From Hafnia alvei (lineage in GTDB: Bacteria; Pseudomonadota; Gammaproteobacteria; Enterobacterales; Enterobacteriaceae), in assembly GCF_034424155.1 (NCBI RefSeq), contig NZ_CP139992.1, forward strand, positions 2,992,012 to 3,056,011: a stretch of 64,000 bases of DNA. Reading direction: 5' to 3'. Positions 48,241 to 58,340 of this stretch are shown here, one piece after another (position 1 is the stretch's first letter; every line of letters starts with the position of its first letter). A model generated the notes under the pieces. It searched no databases and had not been told where the DNA came from. It saw nothing but the letters and a program-made list of their open reading frames with translations. The position numbers and the translations under genes were made by a program.

Positions 48241-49002
48241 TCAGTTTGAATCGATATCTTTCAAGTCATCCTGAATCGCGGACGCATTCGGATTGATTGG
48301 CGCGGTTAGCTGTCCACCGGTTGCCAAGAAATCGTAGCGTTGGAAATACGCTTCGCGCATAAAGATATAAGGATCTGAAGAATTTTTCAGCAGGCCATCA
48401 GAATCCAGTAACTGTGCACGCGTTTCGATACCTTCAACCACCCATTTACCCGCAGACATCCAGAATGTCAGCCAGCTTAAGGTTGGATACAGATAGTCAA
48501 CGTAGTCACCGCCGTCCTGACGTGGCGTCACGCTGCCGTAACCCGGAAGCACAACATACGGGCCATAAGGCACGTCGTAATAACCTAGCGTGCTACCAAA
48601 ACGATGCGGCTCCTGCTTCGCTAACTTAGGATTCGCCATCGTGGCAACATCAATGAAGCCGCCCATACCTAAAATAGTATTCAGGAAGAAGCGGTTAAAG
48701 TGCACGAAGCCATCGTAAACCTTGCCTTCAAGGAAGCTGTTCACCATGCTAGCCGGTTCTTCAAGGTTGCTGGTGAAGTTCGAGATACCGGTTCTTGCAG
48801 GCACGGGTACGTAGTCTCGCCAAGCGACGGCGACAGGACGCAGTACATACGGGTCTAGATAGTCATAGTTCACGCTAAACATCGCGCGGTTAAAACCCTC
48901 TAACGGGTCAGATCGCCCCTGAGCTTCTGGTTTAGATGAACTAGACGCACACCCCGCCAGCAATACGCTTGCCAGAGCCACTCCTGTCAGCCGAAGTTTC
49001 AT
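48241..49002 (-). CDS. mlaA: Outer-membrane lipoprotein MlaA (VacJ)
   Basis: 253 residues (E. coli 251). Lipobox LLAGC (Cys18) after MKLRLTGVALASV, then DPLEGFNRAMFSVNYDYLDP and the hydrophobic ring-forming helices (GMGGFIDVATMANP; YGPYVVLPGYGSVT). MlaA removes misplaced phospholipid from the outer leaflet and passes it to MlaC. Confidence 0.95.
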   Translation of the reverse strand: MKLRLTGVALASVLLAGCASSSSKPEAQGRSDPLEGFNRAMFSVNYDYLDPYVLRPVAVAWRDYVPVPARTGISNFTSNLEEPASMVNSFLEGKVYDGFVHFNRFFLNTILGMGGFIDVATMANPKLAKQEPHRFGSTLGYYDVPYGPYVVLPGYGSVTPRQDGGDYVDYLYPTLSWLTFWMSAGKWVVEGIETRAQLLDSDGLLKNSSDPYIFMREAYFQRYDFLATGGQLTAPINPNASAIQDDLKDIDSN

Positions 49003-49124
49003 ATCTTCTCCATGAAAAGGGACCGCTGATAACCGGCTGAAAATTGACTCTGCCGTCAGCGATCCTCATATTTTTATTCTGATCGTTCTTATGCCCAGAT
49101 GCTTAGGTCTTTGCAACAGACGAT

Positions 49125-50336
49125 TTATGGTACTTGATGATCAATCTGTACGCTAATCTGACTCTCTTTATTATAGGGCATAACCGCACTTTCACCGAAC
49201 CAGTCACCCGGTTGCGGATTGGCTAAACCATCTCGAGAGATCCGCGCACGCACCTTCACCTGCTTTTGTGCCGAAAGCAAACGCTCGGGCATCATGGCAT
49301 TCGCATCGGATAACGATACCGTAACCGGGAAATGCCCCAAAGGCAGTTGTTTAACCGCCACAGGAATAGGCGCAACGCCATCGGTTACAGACACCACCAG
49401 TACCGCCGTGGGCGGCAATTGGCGTTCGACATCCGGTGGCAGATTAATCGTGACACTCAGCTGCGTATTATCCTCACCAGACTGCGCTTTGGCTTGCTCA
49501 ATGCTGCGCTTTAACACTTCGCGGCGGCTATCATTTTCCGGCAACACGCGCAGCATCATCTCCCACGCACCGATTGCTTTCTTATAGTCACCCTGCTCGA
49601 AAGCATTAAAGGCTAACAAGCTGAGAACCCGCACATCTTGATGGTTGCGCGCCATCATATTGCCCAACATATCCGCCGCTTGCTTATTATCTTCCGGATC
49701 GTTGGAGCGAGTAAGCACTTCAGCGTAGCCCAGTGCTACTTCCGGCTCATTCGGTGCTAATTGATACGCATGAGAAAACGCCTGAGTTGCGGTCGTTGCA
49801 TTATTCAGCGCCATACCGATACGGCCTAACATTACCCAGTCAGCCACATTGCGCGGATCGGTTTGCAGCTCGGTACGCAAGCCTAATCCTAAACGCGCAA
49901 TCTCTTCCATCGTCAGCGGCTGCTTATCTTCATTCATCACGCGCTCACGCAGGGAAGGCATTTCGCTCATGACCAAATTCCAGCCCTGAACCTGCGCCAG
50001 ACCGCCGGTTTTAAGATAAAAACCAACGGAAATCAGCACCAAAATAACCACGCCCGGCAGTAAAACCCAGCGGTTTAACGGCTCAGGTTTCGCCGCTTGT
50101 GCATCAGGAACATCAGACAGCAGGTTTTGCTGTAGCTCCTCAATCATCACCTGACGCTCAGCCACCACGCCCTGCTCTTCGTCTTGCTCAAGCTCTTGCA
50201 AACGCTGATGGTAAAAACGCGTATTAAGGCGATCGCGATCTTCCGGCAGATCGCGCTGAGGCTGACGTAGCACTGGAACCAGCAATAATGCGGCAGCGAT
50301 AATCAACAAAACTAAAACTATCAACCAAAAAGCCAT
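49125..50336 (-). CDS. ccmI: Cytochrome c maturation protein CcmI (TPR apocytochrome chaperone)
   Basis: 403 residues. Membrane helices at the N-terminus (FWLIVLVLLIIAAALLLVPV) and near residue 100, a cytoplasmic leucine-rich loop between them, and TPR repeats (LGLGLRTELQTDPRNVADWV; LAPNEPEVALGYAEVL). It binds apocytochrome c for heme ligation. In E. coli this part is fused to CcmH; here it is separate, starting 2 bases after ccmH. Confidence 0.92.
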   Translation of the reverse strand: MAFWLIVLVLLIIAAALLLVPVLRQPQRDLPEDRDRLNTRFYHQRLQELEQDEEQGVVAERQVMIEELQQNLLSDVPDAQAAKPEPLNRWVLLPGVVILVLISVGFYLKTGGLAQVQGWNLVMSEMPSLRERVMNEDKQPLTMEEIARLGLGLRTELQTDPRNVADWVMLGRIGMALNNATTATQAFSHAYQLAPNEPEVALGYAEVLTRSNDPEDNKQAADMLGNMMARNHQDVRVLSLLAFNAFEQGDYKKAIGAWEMMLRVLPENDSRREVLKRSIEQAKAQSGEDNTQLSVTINLPPDVERQLPPTAVLVVSVTDGVAPIPVAVKQLPLGHFPVTVSLSDANAMMPERLLSAQKQVKVRARISRDGLANPQPGDWFGESAVMPYNKESQISVQIDHQVP

Positions 50337-50338
50337 TA

Positions 50339-50824
50339 TTAATGTTCCCTGTCGCTGTCGTTAAGTAGCTGGTTTAAACGTTGTTTCTCGGCCTCGCTGA
50401 GCGTCTCGCTGCTCGATACCTCAGGCTCGTTAGGACGGCGACGGCGTGCTCGGGTAATCACCACGATTGCGCCCAGTAAAACAAACAGCGCAGGGCCAGC
50501 CCAAAGAATAAGGGTCGCTGCGGTTAACGGCGGCTCATAGGTGACGAAGTTGCCATAACGCGCCACCATATATTCAGTAATCTGCTTGTTGGTGTAGCCC
50601 TTTTCCATCAGCTCATACACTTTCTGACGCATATCGGAGGCGATGATAGCGTTAGAATCTGCGATGCTGTTGTTCTGGCATTTTGGACAGCGCAGCTGTT
50701 CGGTTAACTCACGATACTGCTGCTCTTGTTCCACGCTTTTAAAGCTATAGGTATCTATGGCTGCCCATGCGCTCACCGAAAGCATAATGCCCGCCAGCGC
50801 ACTAACCCATCGTAGCATTCGCAT
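50339..50824 (-). CDS. ccmH: Cytochrome c maturation thiol protein CcmH (short form)
   Basis: 161 residues. Signal peptide ending SVSAWA; redox motif LRCPKCQNNSIADSNA (Cys-x-x-Cys); one membrane anchor (LILWAGPALFVLLGAIVVI, about residue 105). It handles apocytochrome thiols with CcmG. The E. coli CcmH has an extra TPR half, supplied here by ccmI. Shares one base with ccmG. Confidence 0.93.
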   Translation of the reverse strand: MRMLRWVSALAGIMLSVSAWAAIDTYSFKSVEQEQQYRELTEQLRCPKCQNNSIADSNAIIASDMRQKVYELMEKGYTNKQITEYMVARYGNFVTYEPPLTAATLILWAGPALFVLLGAIVVITRARRRRPNEPEVSSSETLSEAEKQRLNQLLNDSDREH

Positions 50825-51375
50825 TATTTAGCTCCTTCATATTGGCGGTATAAAGGCTCGATCTCTTGTTGCCATACGCGATCGTTGAGATCGCCCGCAT
50901 GGCGATAGCGAATAATGCCATTACCATCGATCAGGAAAGTTTCAGGTGCGCCATAAACGCCGAGATCCAAACCCAACATGCCGTCGCCGTCATACAGGCT
51001 TAACGCATAAGGATTCCCTAAATCATTCAGCCATTTGACCGCTTTCTGGCGGTCATCTTTATAGTTCAGCCCAACGACGCGGATCCCTTTCGCCGCCAGC
51101 TTATTCAGATACTGATGCTCGGCATAGCAGGTTGGACACCATGTGGCCCATACGTTCAGCAACATCGGTTTGCCGTCGTGCAGCACGCCTTGGTCAAAGG
51201 TTTTGCCCGGCTGATCCAACGATTCCAGCTTGAATTCAGGAACAGGTTTGCCGATCAACGCAGATTCCAGCATGGTGGGATCTTCCCCACCCGCGTTGCG
51301 CTGTAGCTGGATAACAAACGCCAGCACCAGCAGCATAAATAACACTAACGGGATAAAGAGCAGCTTGCGATTCAT
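50824..51375 (-). CDS. ccmG: Thiol:disulfide interchange protein CcmG (DsbE)
   Basis: 183 residues (E. coli 185). N-terminal membrane anchor (LFIPLVLFMLLVLAFVIQL), thioredoxin domain with WATWCPTCYAE near residue 79 and GAPETFLIDGNG cis-Pro and acidic groove. It reduces apocytochrome cysteines. The start overlaps ccmF by 4 bases. Confidence 0.95.
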   Translation of the reverse strand: MNRKLLFIPLVLFMLLVLAFVIQLQRNAGGEDPTMLESALIGKPVPEFKLESLDQPGKTFDQGVLHDGKPMLLNVWATWCPTCYAEHQYLNKLAAKGIRVVGLNYKDDRQKAVKWLNDLGNPYALSLYDGDGMLGLDLGVYGAPETFLIDGNGIIRYRHAGDLNDRVWQQEIEPLYRQYEGAK

Positions 51376-53345
51376 GCTGTTTTCTCCGCTTTCTCTTGTT
51401 GTGCCTTTTCTTTACGGCTTGAGCGATAGCGCGGGTCGAGCATGCATAACACGCCGCCAATCGCCATCAGCACGCCGCCGTACCAAATCCAGCGTACAAA
51501 AGGCTTGTAATAAAGACGCACAGCCCACGCGCCGTCATCGAGTTCTTCACCCAATGCCGCATACAGATCGCGGGTTAAACCGCCGTCAATAGCCGCTTCG
51601 GTCATCATGCTGCGCGCGGTCGCGTAGTAACGCTTTTCGGCACGCAGCGTGGCTTCTGGCTTGCCGTCGCGCGTAACATCAATGATGCCCACGCCGCCGG
51701 TATAGTTCGGGCCTTTGATGTCATGCACATCGCGGAACACAAAGTGATAATTGTGAATATCGACGCTATCACCAGACTTCATGCGTACATCGCGCTCGAT
51801 GCTGTAGCTTTGGCTAAAGGCGATACCAATTACCGTCACGGCAACGCCCAAATGGCCTAGCACCATGCCCCAATGGCTACGAGGCAGTTTAGTCAGCCCC
51901 TTCCAGAAACCGTGGCGATGCGTAGCGCGCTCATGCAATTCCATCAGCGTAAGAATCACTACCCAGATTGCCATCAGCAGACCAACCACCGTCATCCCTT
52001 CAACGCGGTCCTGCATTAGCCAAGGCAGCAGCACGGAAAGGATCACAGTTACAACCATCGCAACCAACAAACGTTTCCAGAACTTAGCCGGTTCATCACG
52101 ACGCCAGCGCACTAACGGTCCAACGCCTAGCAGCAGCGCGAACGGCGCCATCAGCCAGGTAAACATCGAGTTAAAGAAAGGCTCACCGATAGAAATACTG
52201 CCCAAGCCAAGCTGTTTATGCACCAGCGGCAACAACGTCCCTAACAGCACCACCAGCATGGCAGCAACTAACAGCACGTTGTTTCCTAGCAAGAAGGTTT
52301 CGCGTGAAAACACCTCGTGCTGCGTGCGGCTACGAACCTGCGCACCTTTGACCGCATACAGCAGCAATGAGCCACCGATGACGATAACCAAATAGGCCAG
52401 AATGAACATTCCACGCGCCGGATCGGAAGCGAATGAGTGCACTGAAACTAATACGCCGGAACGTACAAGGAACGTCCCCAACAGGCACAGAGAAAAAGCC
52501 GTGATCGCTAGCAGCACCGTCCACGCTTTGAACGTCCCGCGTTTTTCAGTTACCGCCAACGAGTGCAGCAGCGCCGTACCCGCCAGCCATGGCATAAAGG
52601 AAGCATTTTCTACCGGATCCCAGAACCACCAGCCGCCCCAGCCCAGCTCGTAATAGGCCCAAGCGGAACCTAAAACAATGCCCATGGTGAGGAAAATCCA
52701 TGCTGCCATCGTCCACGGACGTGACCAACGCGCCCATGCGGTATCTAAGCGCCCCGCCATCAGTGACGCAATGGAGAACGCAAAGGCGACCGAGAATCCA
52801 ACATAGCCCATATACAGCAGTGGTGGATGGAAAATCAGACCAATATCCTGCAACAGCGGATTCAGATCGCTGCCGTCAATAGGGAAGTTCGGTAACGTGC
52901 GCGTAAAGGGGTTGGAGGTGAGAATAATGAACAGCAAGAAGCCGACGTTAATCATCCCCATCACCGACAGCACGCGTGCCACCGAGTCCTGCGGCATGCT
53001 GCGGCTAAATAGCGCCACGGCCAGCGTCCAACAGCTTAACAGCAGCACCCAGAGGAGAAGCGATCCCTCATGTGCGCCCCACGTTGCTGCGATGCGGTAA
53101 TAGACCGGAAGCTGGGTATTCGAGTTTGCCGCAACGTAGGAAACCGTAAAATCGTTGGTAATAAAGGCATACACCAAACAACCAAATGAAATCGCAATGC
53201 TAAAGAACAAACCATAGGTCAATGGACGCGCCACTGACATCATGCGCACATCTTGCCGCGCTGCACCCCATAGCGGATAAATGCTCAGCAATACGGAGAG
53301 CGCTAATGAGAGCGATAGCAGGAAATTGCCAATTTCAGGGATCAT
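51372..53345 (-). CDS. ccmF: Cytochrome c heme lyase subunit CcmF
   Basis: 657 residues with 14 or more membrane helices. The tryptophan-rich WWD signature ([20 protein letters not shown]) sits near residue 232; His residues around it ([11 protein letters not shown] and [10 protein letters not shown]) coordinate heme. CcmF transfers heme from CcmE to apocytochrome c. Confidence 0.96.
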   Translation of the reverse strand: MIPEIGNFLLSLSLALSVLLSIYPLWGAARQDVRMMSVARPLTYGLFFSIAISFGCLVYAFITNDFTVSYVAANSNTQLPVYYRIAATWGAHEGSLLLWVLLLSCWTLAVALFSRSMPQDSVARVLSVMGMINVGFLLFIILTSNPFTRTLPNFPIDGSDLNPLLQDIGLIFHPPLLYMGYVGFSVAFAFSIASLMAGRLDTAWARWSRPWTMAAWIFLTMGIVLGSAWAYYELGWGGWWFWDPVENASFMPWLAGTALLHSLAVTEKRGTFKAWTVLLAITAFSLCLLGTFLVRSGVLVSVHSFASDPARGMFILAYLVIVIGGSLLLYAVKGAQVRSRTQHEVFSRETFLLGNNVLLVAAMLVVLLGTLLPLVHKQLGLGSISIGEPFFNSMFTWLMAPFALLLGVGPLVRWRRDEPAKFWKRLLVAMVVTVILSVLLPWLMQDRVEGMTVVGLLMAIWVVILTLMELHERATHRHGFWKGLTKLPRSHWGMVLGHLGVAVTVIGIAFSQSYSIERDVRMKSGDSVDIHNYHFVFRDVHDIKGPNYTGGVGIIDVTRDGKPEATLRAEKRYYATARSMMTEAAIDGGLTRDLYAALGEELDDGAWAVRLYYKPFVRWIWYGGVLMAIGGVLCMLDPRYRSSRKEKAQQEKAEKTA

Positions 53346-53848
53346 GACTGCGGGCTCCCCGCATTCGCATTGCCACTATTCTGCTGATAGGACTCAGCTG
53401 GGCGATTATGGTTTTGCTCCATCGCTTCTTTTACCTCAGGTGGCGTATATTTTTCATCGTGTTTTGCCAGCACTTCTTTGGCATGCACCACGTTGTCTTC
53501 ACCCATCACGCCTTGTGCAACGACGCCCTGCCCTTCGCGGAATAAATCCGGCAAGATACCTTCGTAAGTCACACCAATAGCGCCATGCGCATCGTAGATT
53601 TTAAATGAGACTTTCAGGCTTTGCTGATCGCGTTTCACCGACCCAGGCATCACCATCCCGCCAATACGCAAACGCTGACCCACTTCAGGCTTCTCATGGT
53701 TTTCACCTTTACCCTGTAGGATCTCCGTTGGCGTATAAAACAGATCAATATTCGAGCGCAATGCATAAAGCACCAAAGTGATCGTCACTGCCAAGCCGAG
53801 TAAAACGACAATGGCCAGATAGAGGCGACTCTTACGACGCGGATTCAT
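53342..53848 (-). CDS. ccmE: Periplasmic heme chaperone CcmE
   Basis: 168 residues (E. coli 159). One N-terminal anchor ([20 protein letters not shown]), an OB-fold ([34 protein letters not shown]) and the heme-binding His in [13 protein letters not shown] (HxxxY, near residue 131). It takes heme from CcmCD. A hydrophilic tail rich in Asn/Ser ends it. Confidence 0.95.
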   Translation of the reverse strand: MNPRRKSRLYLAIVVLLGLAVTITLVLYALRSNIDLFYTPTEILQGKGENHEKPEVGQRLRIGGMVMPGSVKRDQQSLKVSFKIYDAHGAIGVTYEGILPDLFREGQGVVAQGVMGEDNVVHAKEVLAKHDEKYTPPEVKEAMEQNHNRPAESYQQNSGNANAGSPQS

Positions 53849-54084
53849 GATGATTGCTCTCCTTGTGAAGCTGACGAAGCGCGCTGCTGACCCTGCGCTT
53901 GTTTCATTCGCTGTTCACGCGCCTGATGGCGGCGAACTTCAGTCAAAATTTGGCGGCGTTGCCACTGGGTATGGCAAACCAATAAAAGTAATGGGATAAG
54001 CGTTGCGGCAACAGAAAGCCAAACGTAAAAGGCATAACCGCCCATCGCGAAGAAATCCTGCCAAGAGGAAAATGCTGGGCTCAT
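53845..54084 (-). CDS. ccmD: Heme exporter accessory protein CcmD
   Basis: 79 residues. A single membrane helix ([22 protein letters not shown]), then a basic tail of Arg/Gln. CcmD is needed to release holo-CcmE from CcmABC. Overlaps ccmC by one base and ccmE by four. Confidence 0.92.
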   Translation of the reverse strand: MSPAFSSWQDFFAMGGYAFYVWLSVAATLIPLLLLVCHTQWQRRQILTEVRRHQAREQRMKQAQGQQRASSASQGEQSS

Positions 54085-54839
54085 CAGGAACGCTCCTTAG
54101 GCTGATTTCTTAGGCGAGGGTTCACTAACGCATTTACCCAAGGACGTCTACGCTCTTGCAGTAAAATTAAATTGCGTAAACGCATCAACGTTAAGGTGAT
54201 GAAGAAAAACAGGTAGCCGAAGATCGCCCAACGCAGCGGATAGCGCATGCTCGGATCAATGGTATTTTGCATATTGGTCGATCCCTGATGCAGGGTATTC
54301 CACCACTCAACGGAGAAATGAATAATCGGCAGATTGACCACGCCAACGAGAACCAGAATACCGGCGGCGCGACCAGCAGTACGGCGATCCTCAAAGGCGT
54401 TATACAACGCAATGGCGCCTAAATAGAGGAACAGCAGCACCAGCTCGGAGGTTAAACGCGCATCCCAAACCCACCACGTTCCCCACATCGGTTTGCCCCA
54501 AGCCGATCCTGTCGCCAGCGCAATAAAGGTAAACACCGCGCCAACCGGAGCCATCGCCGCGCTGACCAGATCGGACATTTTCATCTGCCAGACCAAACCG
54601 ATAAACGCCGCAATCGCCATGGAGGCATAGATCCCCATCGACCAGATAGCCGCAGGCACATGGATGTACATAATGCGATAGCTATTACCCTGCTGGTAAT
54701 CGGACGGCGCATAGCCAAAGCCCCAGATCCAACCCACTAACAGGCATACCGCCCCGGCTAATCCAAGCCACGGGACGAACTTACCGCAAAGATGATAAAG
54801 CCGCTCAGGCTTGGCAAGCTGATGTAGCCATTTCCACAT
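54084..54839 (-). CDS. ccmC: Heme exporter protein CcmC
   Basis: 251 residues (E. coli 245) with six membrane helices. The WWD motif (GTWWVWDARLTSELVL, near 124) and flanking His (YIHVPAAIWS; FSVEWWNTLHQGSTN) bind heme for attachment to CcmE. It is separated from ccmB by 208 bases, although these two genes are usually contiguous. Confidence 0.95.
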   Translation of the reverse strand: MWKWLHQLAKPERLYHLCGKFVPWLGLAGAVCLLVGWIWGFGYAPSDYQQGNSYRIMYIHVPAAIWSMGIYASMAIAAFIGLVWQMKMSDLVSAAMAPVGAVFTFIALATGSAWGKPMWGTWWVWDARLTSELVLLFLYLGAIALYNAFEDRRTAGRAAGILVLVGVVNLPIIHFSVEWWNTLHQGSTNMQNTIDPSMRYPLRWAIFGYLFFFITLTLMRLRNLILLQERRRPWVNALVNPRLRNQPKERS

Positions 54840-55047
54840 TGAGATTTATGCTCACAAAACGAAAAATTTTTGTCTCGGCGTCACTGCCGAAACCCCACAA
54901 AAAGGCGCTGTCTTCTACTGCTTGCAGGCTCTTTTCAGACAATCTACTTTCATACCGCAATACATATTCGTTCGTTAGTTTGACGCATGATACTAGCGAC
55001 AAACAAAAAGGTTTTGTTAATAGCTGAATTCGGCTTTACCGAATACG
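54840..55047 (-). other. Unusual 208-base spacer between ccmB and ccmC
   Basis: No gene fits here. On the minus strand it begins with a small hairpin ATTCGG-TAAAG-CCGAAT (about 55028-55044) just past ccmB. The hairpin lacks a U-tract. The last 60 bases before ccmC have many T and A runs and could contain a promoter, but no clear -35/-10 pair can be picked. Confidence 0.5.
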
Positions 55048-55707
55048 CTATTGCACGCTAACCCGAAGCGCAGCTGCCGCAGCAAAAGGCGACAGCGTAA
55101 TACTTCCCGCCAGCATCGCGCCTAAAATGGCCAAATACCCACCGATAGGCATTCCCATCGAAGCCGCATCAATTGCCGACGTCGCAAAAATCAGGATAGG
55201 TATATAAAGAGGCAGCACCAGCAAGCTCAACAAAACGCCGCCTTTGCGCAATCCAACCGTTAACGCAACGCCAATCGAACCAATAAAGCTCAACGTCGGG
55301 GTGCCAAGCAACAGCGTTAATGCCACAGCCCACCACGTTGCCATATCAAAAGAGAGCAATAGCGCCACTAACGGAGAAAGGATTAGCAGCGGTAGTCCTG
55401 TCACCAGCCAATGGGCCAATACCTTTGCCAACACCGTTAACGCTAGCGGAGATGGCGTGAGCATCAGTTGCTCTAGGGTGCCATCCAGATAATCGTCTTT
55501 AAACAATCGTTCTAACGAAAGTAACGCCGCCAGCAAAGCCGCAACCCAGACCACGCCTGGGGCGATACGCGCCAACAGTTGGGGTTCAGGACCGATACTT
55601 AATGGAAACAGCGTAATGACAATCAAAAAGAACCACAGCGGATTAATAATTTCAGCGCCGTTGCGAAAGGCAATTTTCAGCTCGCGGCGCAAAACGGTCA
55701 TGATCAT
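55048..55707 (-). CDS. ccmB: Heme exporter protein CcmB
   Basis: 219 residues (E. coli 220). Six membrane helices; [20 protein letters not shown] and [20 protein letters not shown] are highly conserved. The ABC permease part of CcmABCD. It starts with an ATGA overlap on ccmA; an ATG two codons later is an alternative. Confidence 0.95.
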   Translation of the reverse strand: MIMTVLRRELKIAFRNGAEIINPLWFFLIVITLFPLSIGPEPQLLARIAPGVVWVAALLAALLSLERLFKDDYLDGTLEQLMLTPSPLALTVLAKVLAHWLVTGLPLLILSPLVALLLSFDMATWWAVALTLLLGTPTLSFIGSIGVALTVGLRKGGVLLSLLVLPLYIPILIFATSAIDAASMGMPIGGYLAILGAMLAGSITLSPFAAAAALRVSVQ

Positions 55708-56324
55708 AGTGCCGTTTCCTCTCCGCTTAGGCGCAACTTACGCATGCGATAATCCAAATCCTGATGCGTGGTCAGCAAAATAATGCCTCCCGAGCGCGTA
55801 TGTTGCTCAAACAGTGCGATCAACTTCGCCACGCCGGATTTATCAATGGCGGTAAGCGGTTCGTCTAAAATCCAGAGCTTGGCTTTACTCAGCCAGAGTC
55901 GCGCCAGCGCAACTCGGCGCTGCTGTCCGGCAGAAAGCTGGGCAACGGGAACGTCTTCATAGCCGATAAGATCAACCTGAGCCAGTGCGTCCCAAATCGC
56001 ATCTTGATTATTATCGCCTTGCACTTCTTGATAAAACGCGAGGTTTTCGAACGGCGTTAACACCGATTTCACCCCGGCCTGATGGCCAAGATAAATCATC
56101 TGCTGTTGATACTCTTCGCGCTGTTTACGAATCGATTTTTGCTGCCACTGAATATCGCCACTTTCAGGCTGAGACAGTCCGGCAATCATCCGTAGCAAGG
56201 TGGTTTTTCCTGCCCCATTGGGGCCTTCTATTTGCACCATTTCACCCGCATTAACCTGAAAACTAAGCTGGCTAAACAGCACTCGCTCGTCACGGCTACA
56301 GGTTAGAAGGGAGATATTCAGCAT
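55704..56324 (-). CDS. ccmA: Heme exporter ATP-binding protein CcmA
   Basis: 206 residues (E. coli 207). Walker [15 protein letters not shown] (about 34-47), signature [15 protein letters not shown] near 130, Walker [13 protein letters not shown]. Provides ATPase activity that drives release of holo-CcmE. First gene of ccmABCDEFGHI. Confidence 0.95.
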   Translation of the reverse strand: MLNISLLTCSRDERVLFSQLSFQVNAGEMVQIEGPNGAGKTTLLRMIAGLSQPESGDIQWQQKSIRKQREEYQQQMIYLGHQAGVKSVLTPFENLAFYQEVQGDNNQDAIWDALAQVDLIGYEDVPVAQLSAGQQRRVALARLWLSKAKLWILDEPLTAIDKSGVAKLIALFEQHTRSGGIILLTTHQDLDYRMRKLRLSGEETAL

Positions 56325-56653
56325 CGAAGAATGTATTCCTAAAATCGAGATAGCACATCATATCATAAGCCTATAACAGCTCGTACCCCGCAGCCTGTGC
56401 GAAAACTACCCACATGGAGGTAAAATTCCGCGTCAGATCAAGGAGTGATATCACACCCCATCCAGCAGAGCACCGCCAATAGTGAGATTAGCACGCCTCC
56501 CTCTCCACCGATGCAGCGTTACGGCGAGTTACATTTGATTAATATATTTCATAAACACATAACATGGGGGAATATCGAAAAGAGAAAGTAACGCGCTTTA
56601 CGAGGAAAACTTCACAAGATTGGTGACAAAGCAGGCAATCAACACCAACCACA
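56325..56653. other. Gap between ccmA and argW
   Basis: No gene or repeat is recognised in these 330 bases. A ccmA promoter on the minus strand should lie near 56340-56450. There are several short AT-rich runs, none convincing. Confidence 0.5.
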
Positions 56654-56690
56654 CTTATTCTATTGATAAAAATGCGTATAATGACGGCCG
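56654..56690 (+). promoter_or_regulatory. argW promoter
   Basis: A perfect -10 TATAAT (56677-56682) with a weak -35 (CTTATT, 56654-56659) at 17 bases. A GC-rich discriminator (GACGGCCG) follows, typical of stable-RNA promoters under stringent control. Confidence 0.7.
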
Positions 56691-56692
56691 TT

Positions 56693-56767
56693 GTCCTCTT
56701 AGTTAAATGGATATAACGAGCCCCTCCTAAGGGCTAGTTGCAGGTTCGATTCCTGCAGGGGACACCA
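56693..56767 (+). tRNA. argW: tRNA-Arg (anticodon CCT)
   Basis: 75 bases from GTCCTCTTAGTTAAATGG to GCAGGGGACACCA. The anticodon stem AGCCC/GGGCT holds the loop CTCCTAA with CCT at 56726-56728; the T-arm is GCAGGTTCGATTCCTGC and the acceptor GTCCTC... pairs with GGGGAC; CCA is encoded. Nearly identical to E. coli argW, which also carries the CPS-53/KpLE1 prophage. Confidence 0.98.
56740..56767 (+). other. Probable attL core in the argW 3' end
   Basis: An intS-type integrase begins 161 bases past the tRNA, and this family integrates at the 3' end of argW. The core should lie within the T-arm and acceptor end. The matching attR lies outside the window, so the exact core cannot be set. Confidence 0.6.
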
Positions 56768-56927
56768 TTATATCGTTCGCCACCATCCGCAGAAGTTCAT
56801 CAAACCCATACAGAATAAGCCTTTCAGTAAAATCACCGTTCGTAATAGTTCGTATTAAATCGTTGACAGCCGCACACTTTGGCGGGTAAAAAACGAGTAA
56901 AGAAATTTACTCACCGGAATTTTACCC

Positions 56928-58091
56928 ATGCTTACGGTTAAACAGATTGAAGCAGCGAAGCCAAAAGACAAGCCCTATCGTTTGCTCGATAGCAATGGCC
57001 TGTACCTCTACATACCAGTTTCTGGAAAAAAAGTATGGCAGTTACGCTTCAAGCTAGATGGCAAAGAAAAGATTTTAACCGTGGGTAAATATCCACTTAT
57101 GTCGTTACAGGAAGCTAGAGATAAAGCCTATCTTGCTAGAAAAGACATCACCGATGGTATAGACCCCGTTAAATCAAAAAAGAAGAGCGAAAAGAACAAC
57201 TCATTCTCAGCCATTTATAAGGAATGGTACGCTCACAAGCGTCAGGTTTGGTCTGAGGGGTACGCAACAGAATTACAGCGGATGTTTGAAACCGACATTC
57301 TCCCACTCATAGGAGCAATGGAGATAGACGAAGTCGAACCCATGACACTTTTATCTGTAGTGCGAAGAATTGAGGAGCGTGGGGCCATGGAGAGAGCAAA
57401 CAAGGCTCGGCGTCGTTGTGGGGAGGTGTTTCGTTATGCCATTGTGACTGGTAGAGCAAAATACAACCCAGCTCCAGATCTCGCTGATGCTATGAAAGGC
57501 TACAGAAAGAAAAACTTCCCATTTCTACCTGCAGATCAAATACCCGCATTCAATCATGCTCTGGCTGGGTATTCAGGAAGTATAGTTTCAAAGATTGCGA
57601 CCATGATCCTGCAATATACCGCCTTGAGAACGAAAGAACTCAGGTCGATGCAATGGTCAAATATCGATTTTGTTTCAGGGCTTATAACAATTGACGAATC
57701 TGTCATGAAAAACCGTAAGCCACATATCGTACCTATGTCACGGCAAGTTGTAGAGTTGCTAAAAACATTAAAGCCAATCACTGAACCAGTGTCGCCGTTT
57801 GTTTTTGCTGGAAGAAATGATAAAGGTAAGTCGATAAGTGAAAATGCTGTTTTGCTAGTCATCCGTCAAATTGGTTATGAAGGATTGGCAAGCGGTCACG
57901 GCTTCCGTCACCAGTTCAGTACAATTCTAAACGAGCATGAATGGCCATCCGAGGCGATAGAGCGTCAACTTGCTCATACAGATAAACACTCTGTGCGCGG
58001 AATTTATAACCACGCGCAGTATCTTGAAAAGCGGCGAGAAATGATGCAGTGGTGGGCTGATTGGATAGACTCAGGAGTAACTGCTGGATAG
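56928..58091 (+). CDS. intS: Prophage tyrosine integrase IntS
   Basis: 387 residues, strikingly like E. coli IntS of KpLE1/CPS-53 (MLTVKQIEAAKPKDKPYRLL; GEVFRYAIVTGRAKYNPAPD). An N-terminal DUF4102 arm-binding domain, a core-binding domain and the catalytic domain with Arg in YTALRTKELRS, HxxR in GHGFRHQF, His in LAHTDKHSVRG and Tyr in YNHAQY. GAGTAAAGAAATTTACTC, an inverted repeat just upstream (56895-56912), may be part of autoregulation, as intS of KpLE1 is self-repressed from attL. Confidence 0.95.
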   Translation: MLTVKQIEAAKPKDKPYRLLDSNGLYLYIPVSGKKVWQLRFKLDGKEKILTVGKYPLMSLQEARDKAYLARKDITDGIDPVKSKKKSEKNNSFSAIYKEWYAHKRQVWSEGYATELQRMFETDILPLIGAMEIDEVEPMTLLSVVRRIEERGAMERANKARRRCGEVFRYAIVTGRAKYNPAPDLADAMKGYRKKNFPFLPADQIPAFNHALAGYSGSIVSKIATMILQYTALRTKELRSMQWSNIDFVSGLITIDESVMKNRKPHIVPMSRQVVELLKTLKPITEPVSPFVFAGRNDKGKSISENAVLLVIRQIGYEGLASGHGFRHQFSTILNEHEWPSEAIERQLAHTDKHSVRGIYNHAQYLEKRREMMQWWADWIDSGVTAG

Positions 58092-58231
58092 GTGCTGTTG
58101 AGTTCCCAGACCAGAAGATAGTGATGAGGCGGGATAAAGCTGAGGAGCTGATGAAGGCGCTCAAGAGAGCGATTGATTATGTTGATGCAGGGATCGAGCA
58201 TCCGAACTCGTGTTTCTTTTATGACGACTGA
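58061..58231 (+). CDS. Short open frame overlapping the intS 3' end
   Basis: The frame is open from TTG 58061 to the TGA at 58229-58231, giving 56 residues: ...GAVEFPDQKIVMRRDKAEEL, then MKALKRAIDYVDAGIEHPNS and CFFYDD. An ATG at 58124 would give 35 residues. The codon use looks real and the C-terminal HPNSCFFYD ending looks phage-like, but I cannot name the family. It may be the remnant of a larger accessory gene or a small one with a weak start. Confidence 0.4.
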   Translation: MDRLRSNCWIGAVEFPDQKIVMRRDKAEELMKALKRAIDYVDAGIEHPNSCFFYDD

Positions 58232-58340
58232 TTGCTGATCGGTTGTCCAGCGCTGGAAGAATTAACATATCTGAACTACATAATGCTTAAGTTATCCTAA
58301 TAACTCAAAGTAGTTATATGGCGATTAAATGGAATTATAT

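Noticed and set aside
54839-55027. 62-codon plus-strand frame in the ccmB-ccmC gap
   Set aside because: No ribosome binding site and no recognisable product; more likely chance in a non-coding spacer.
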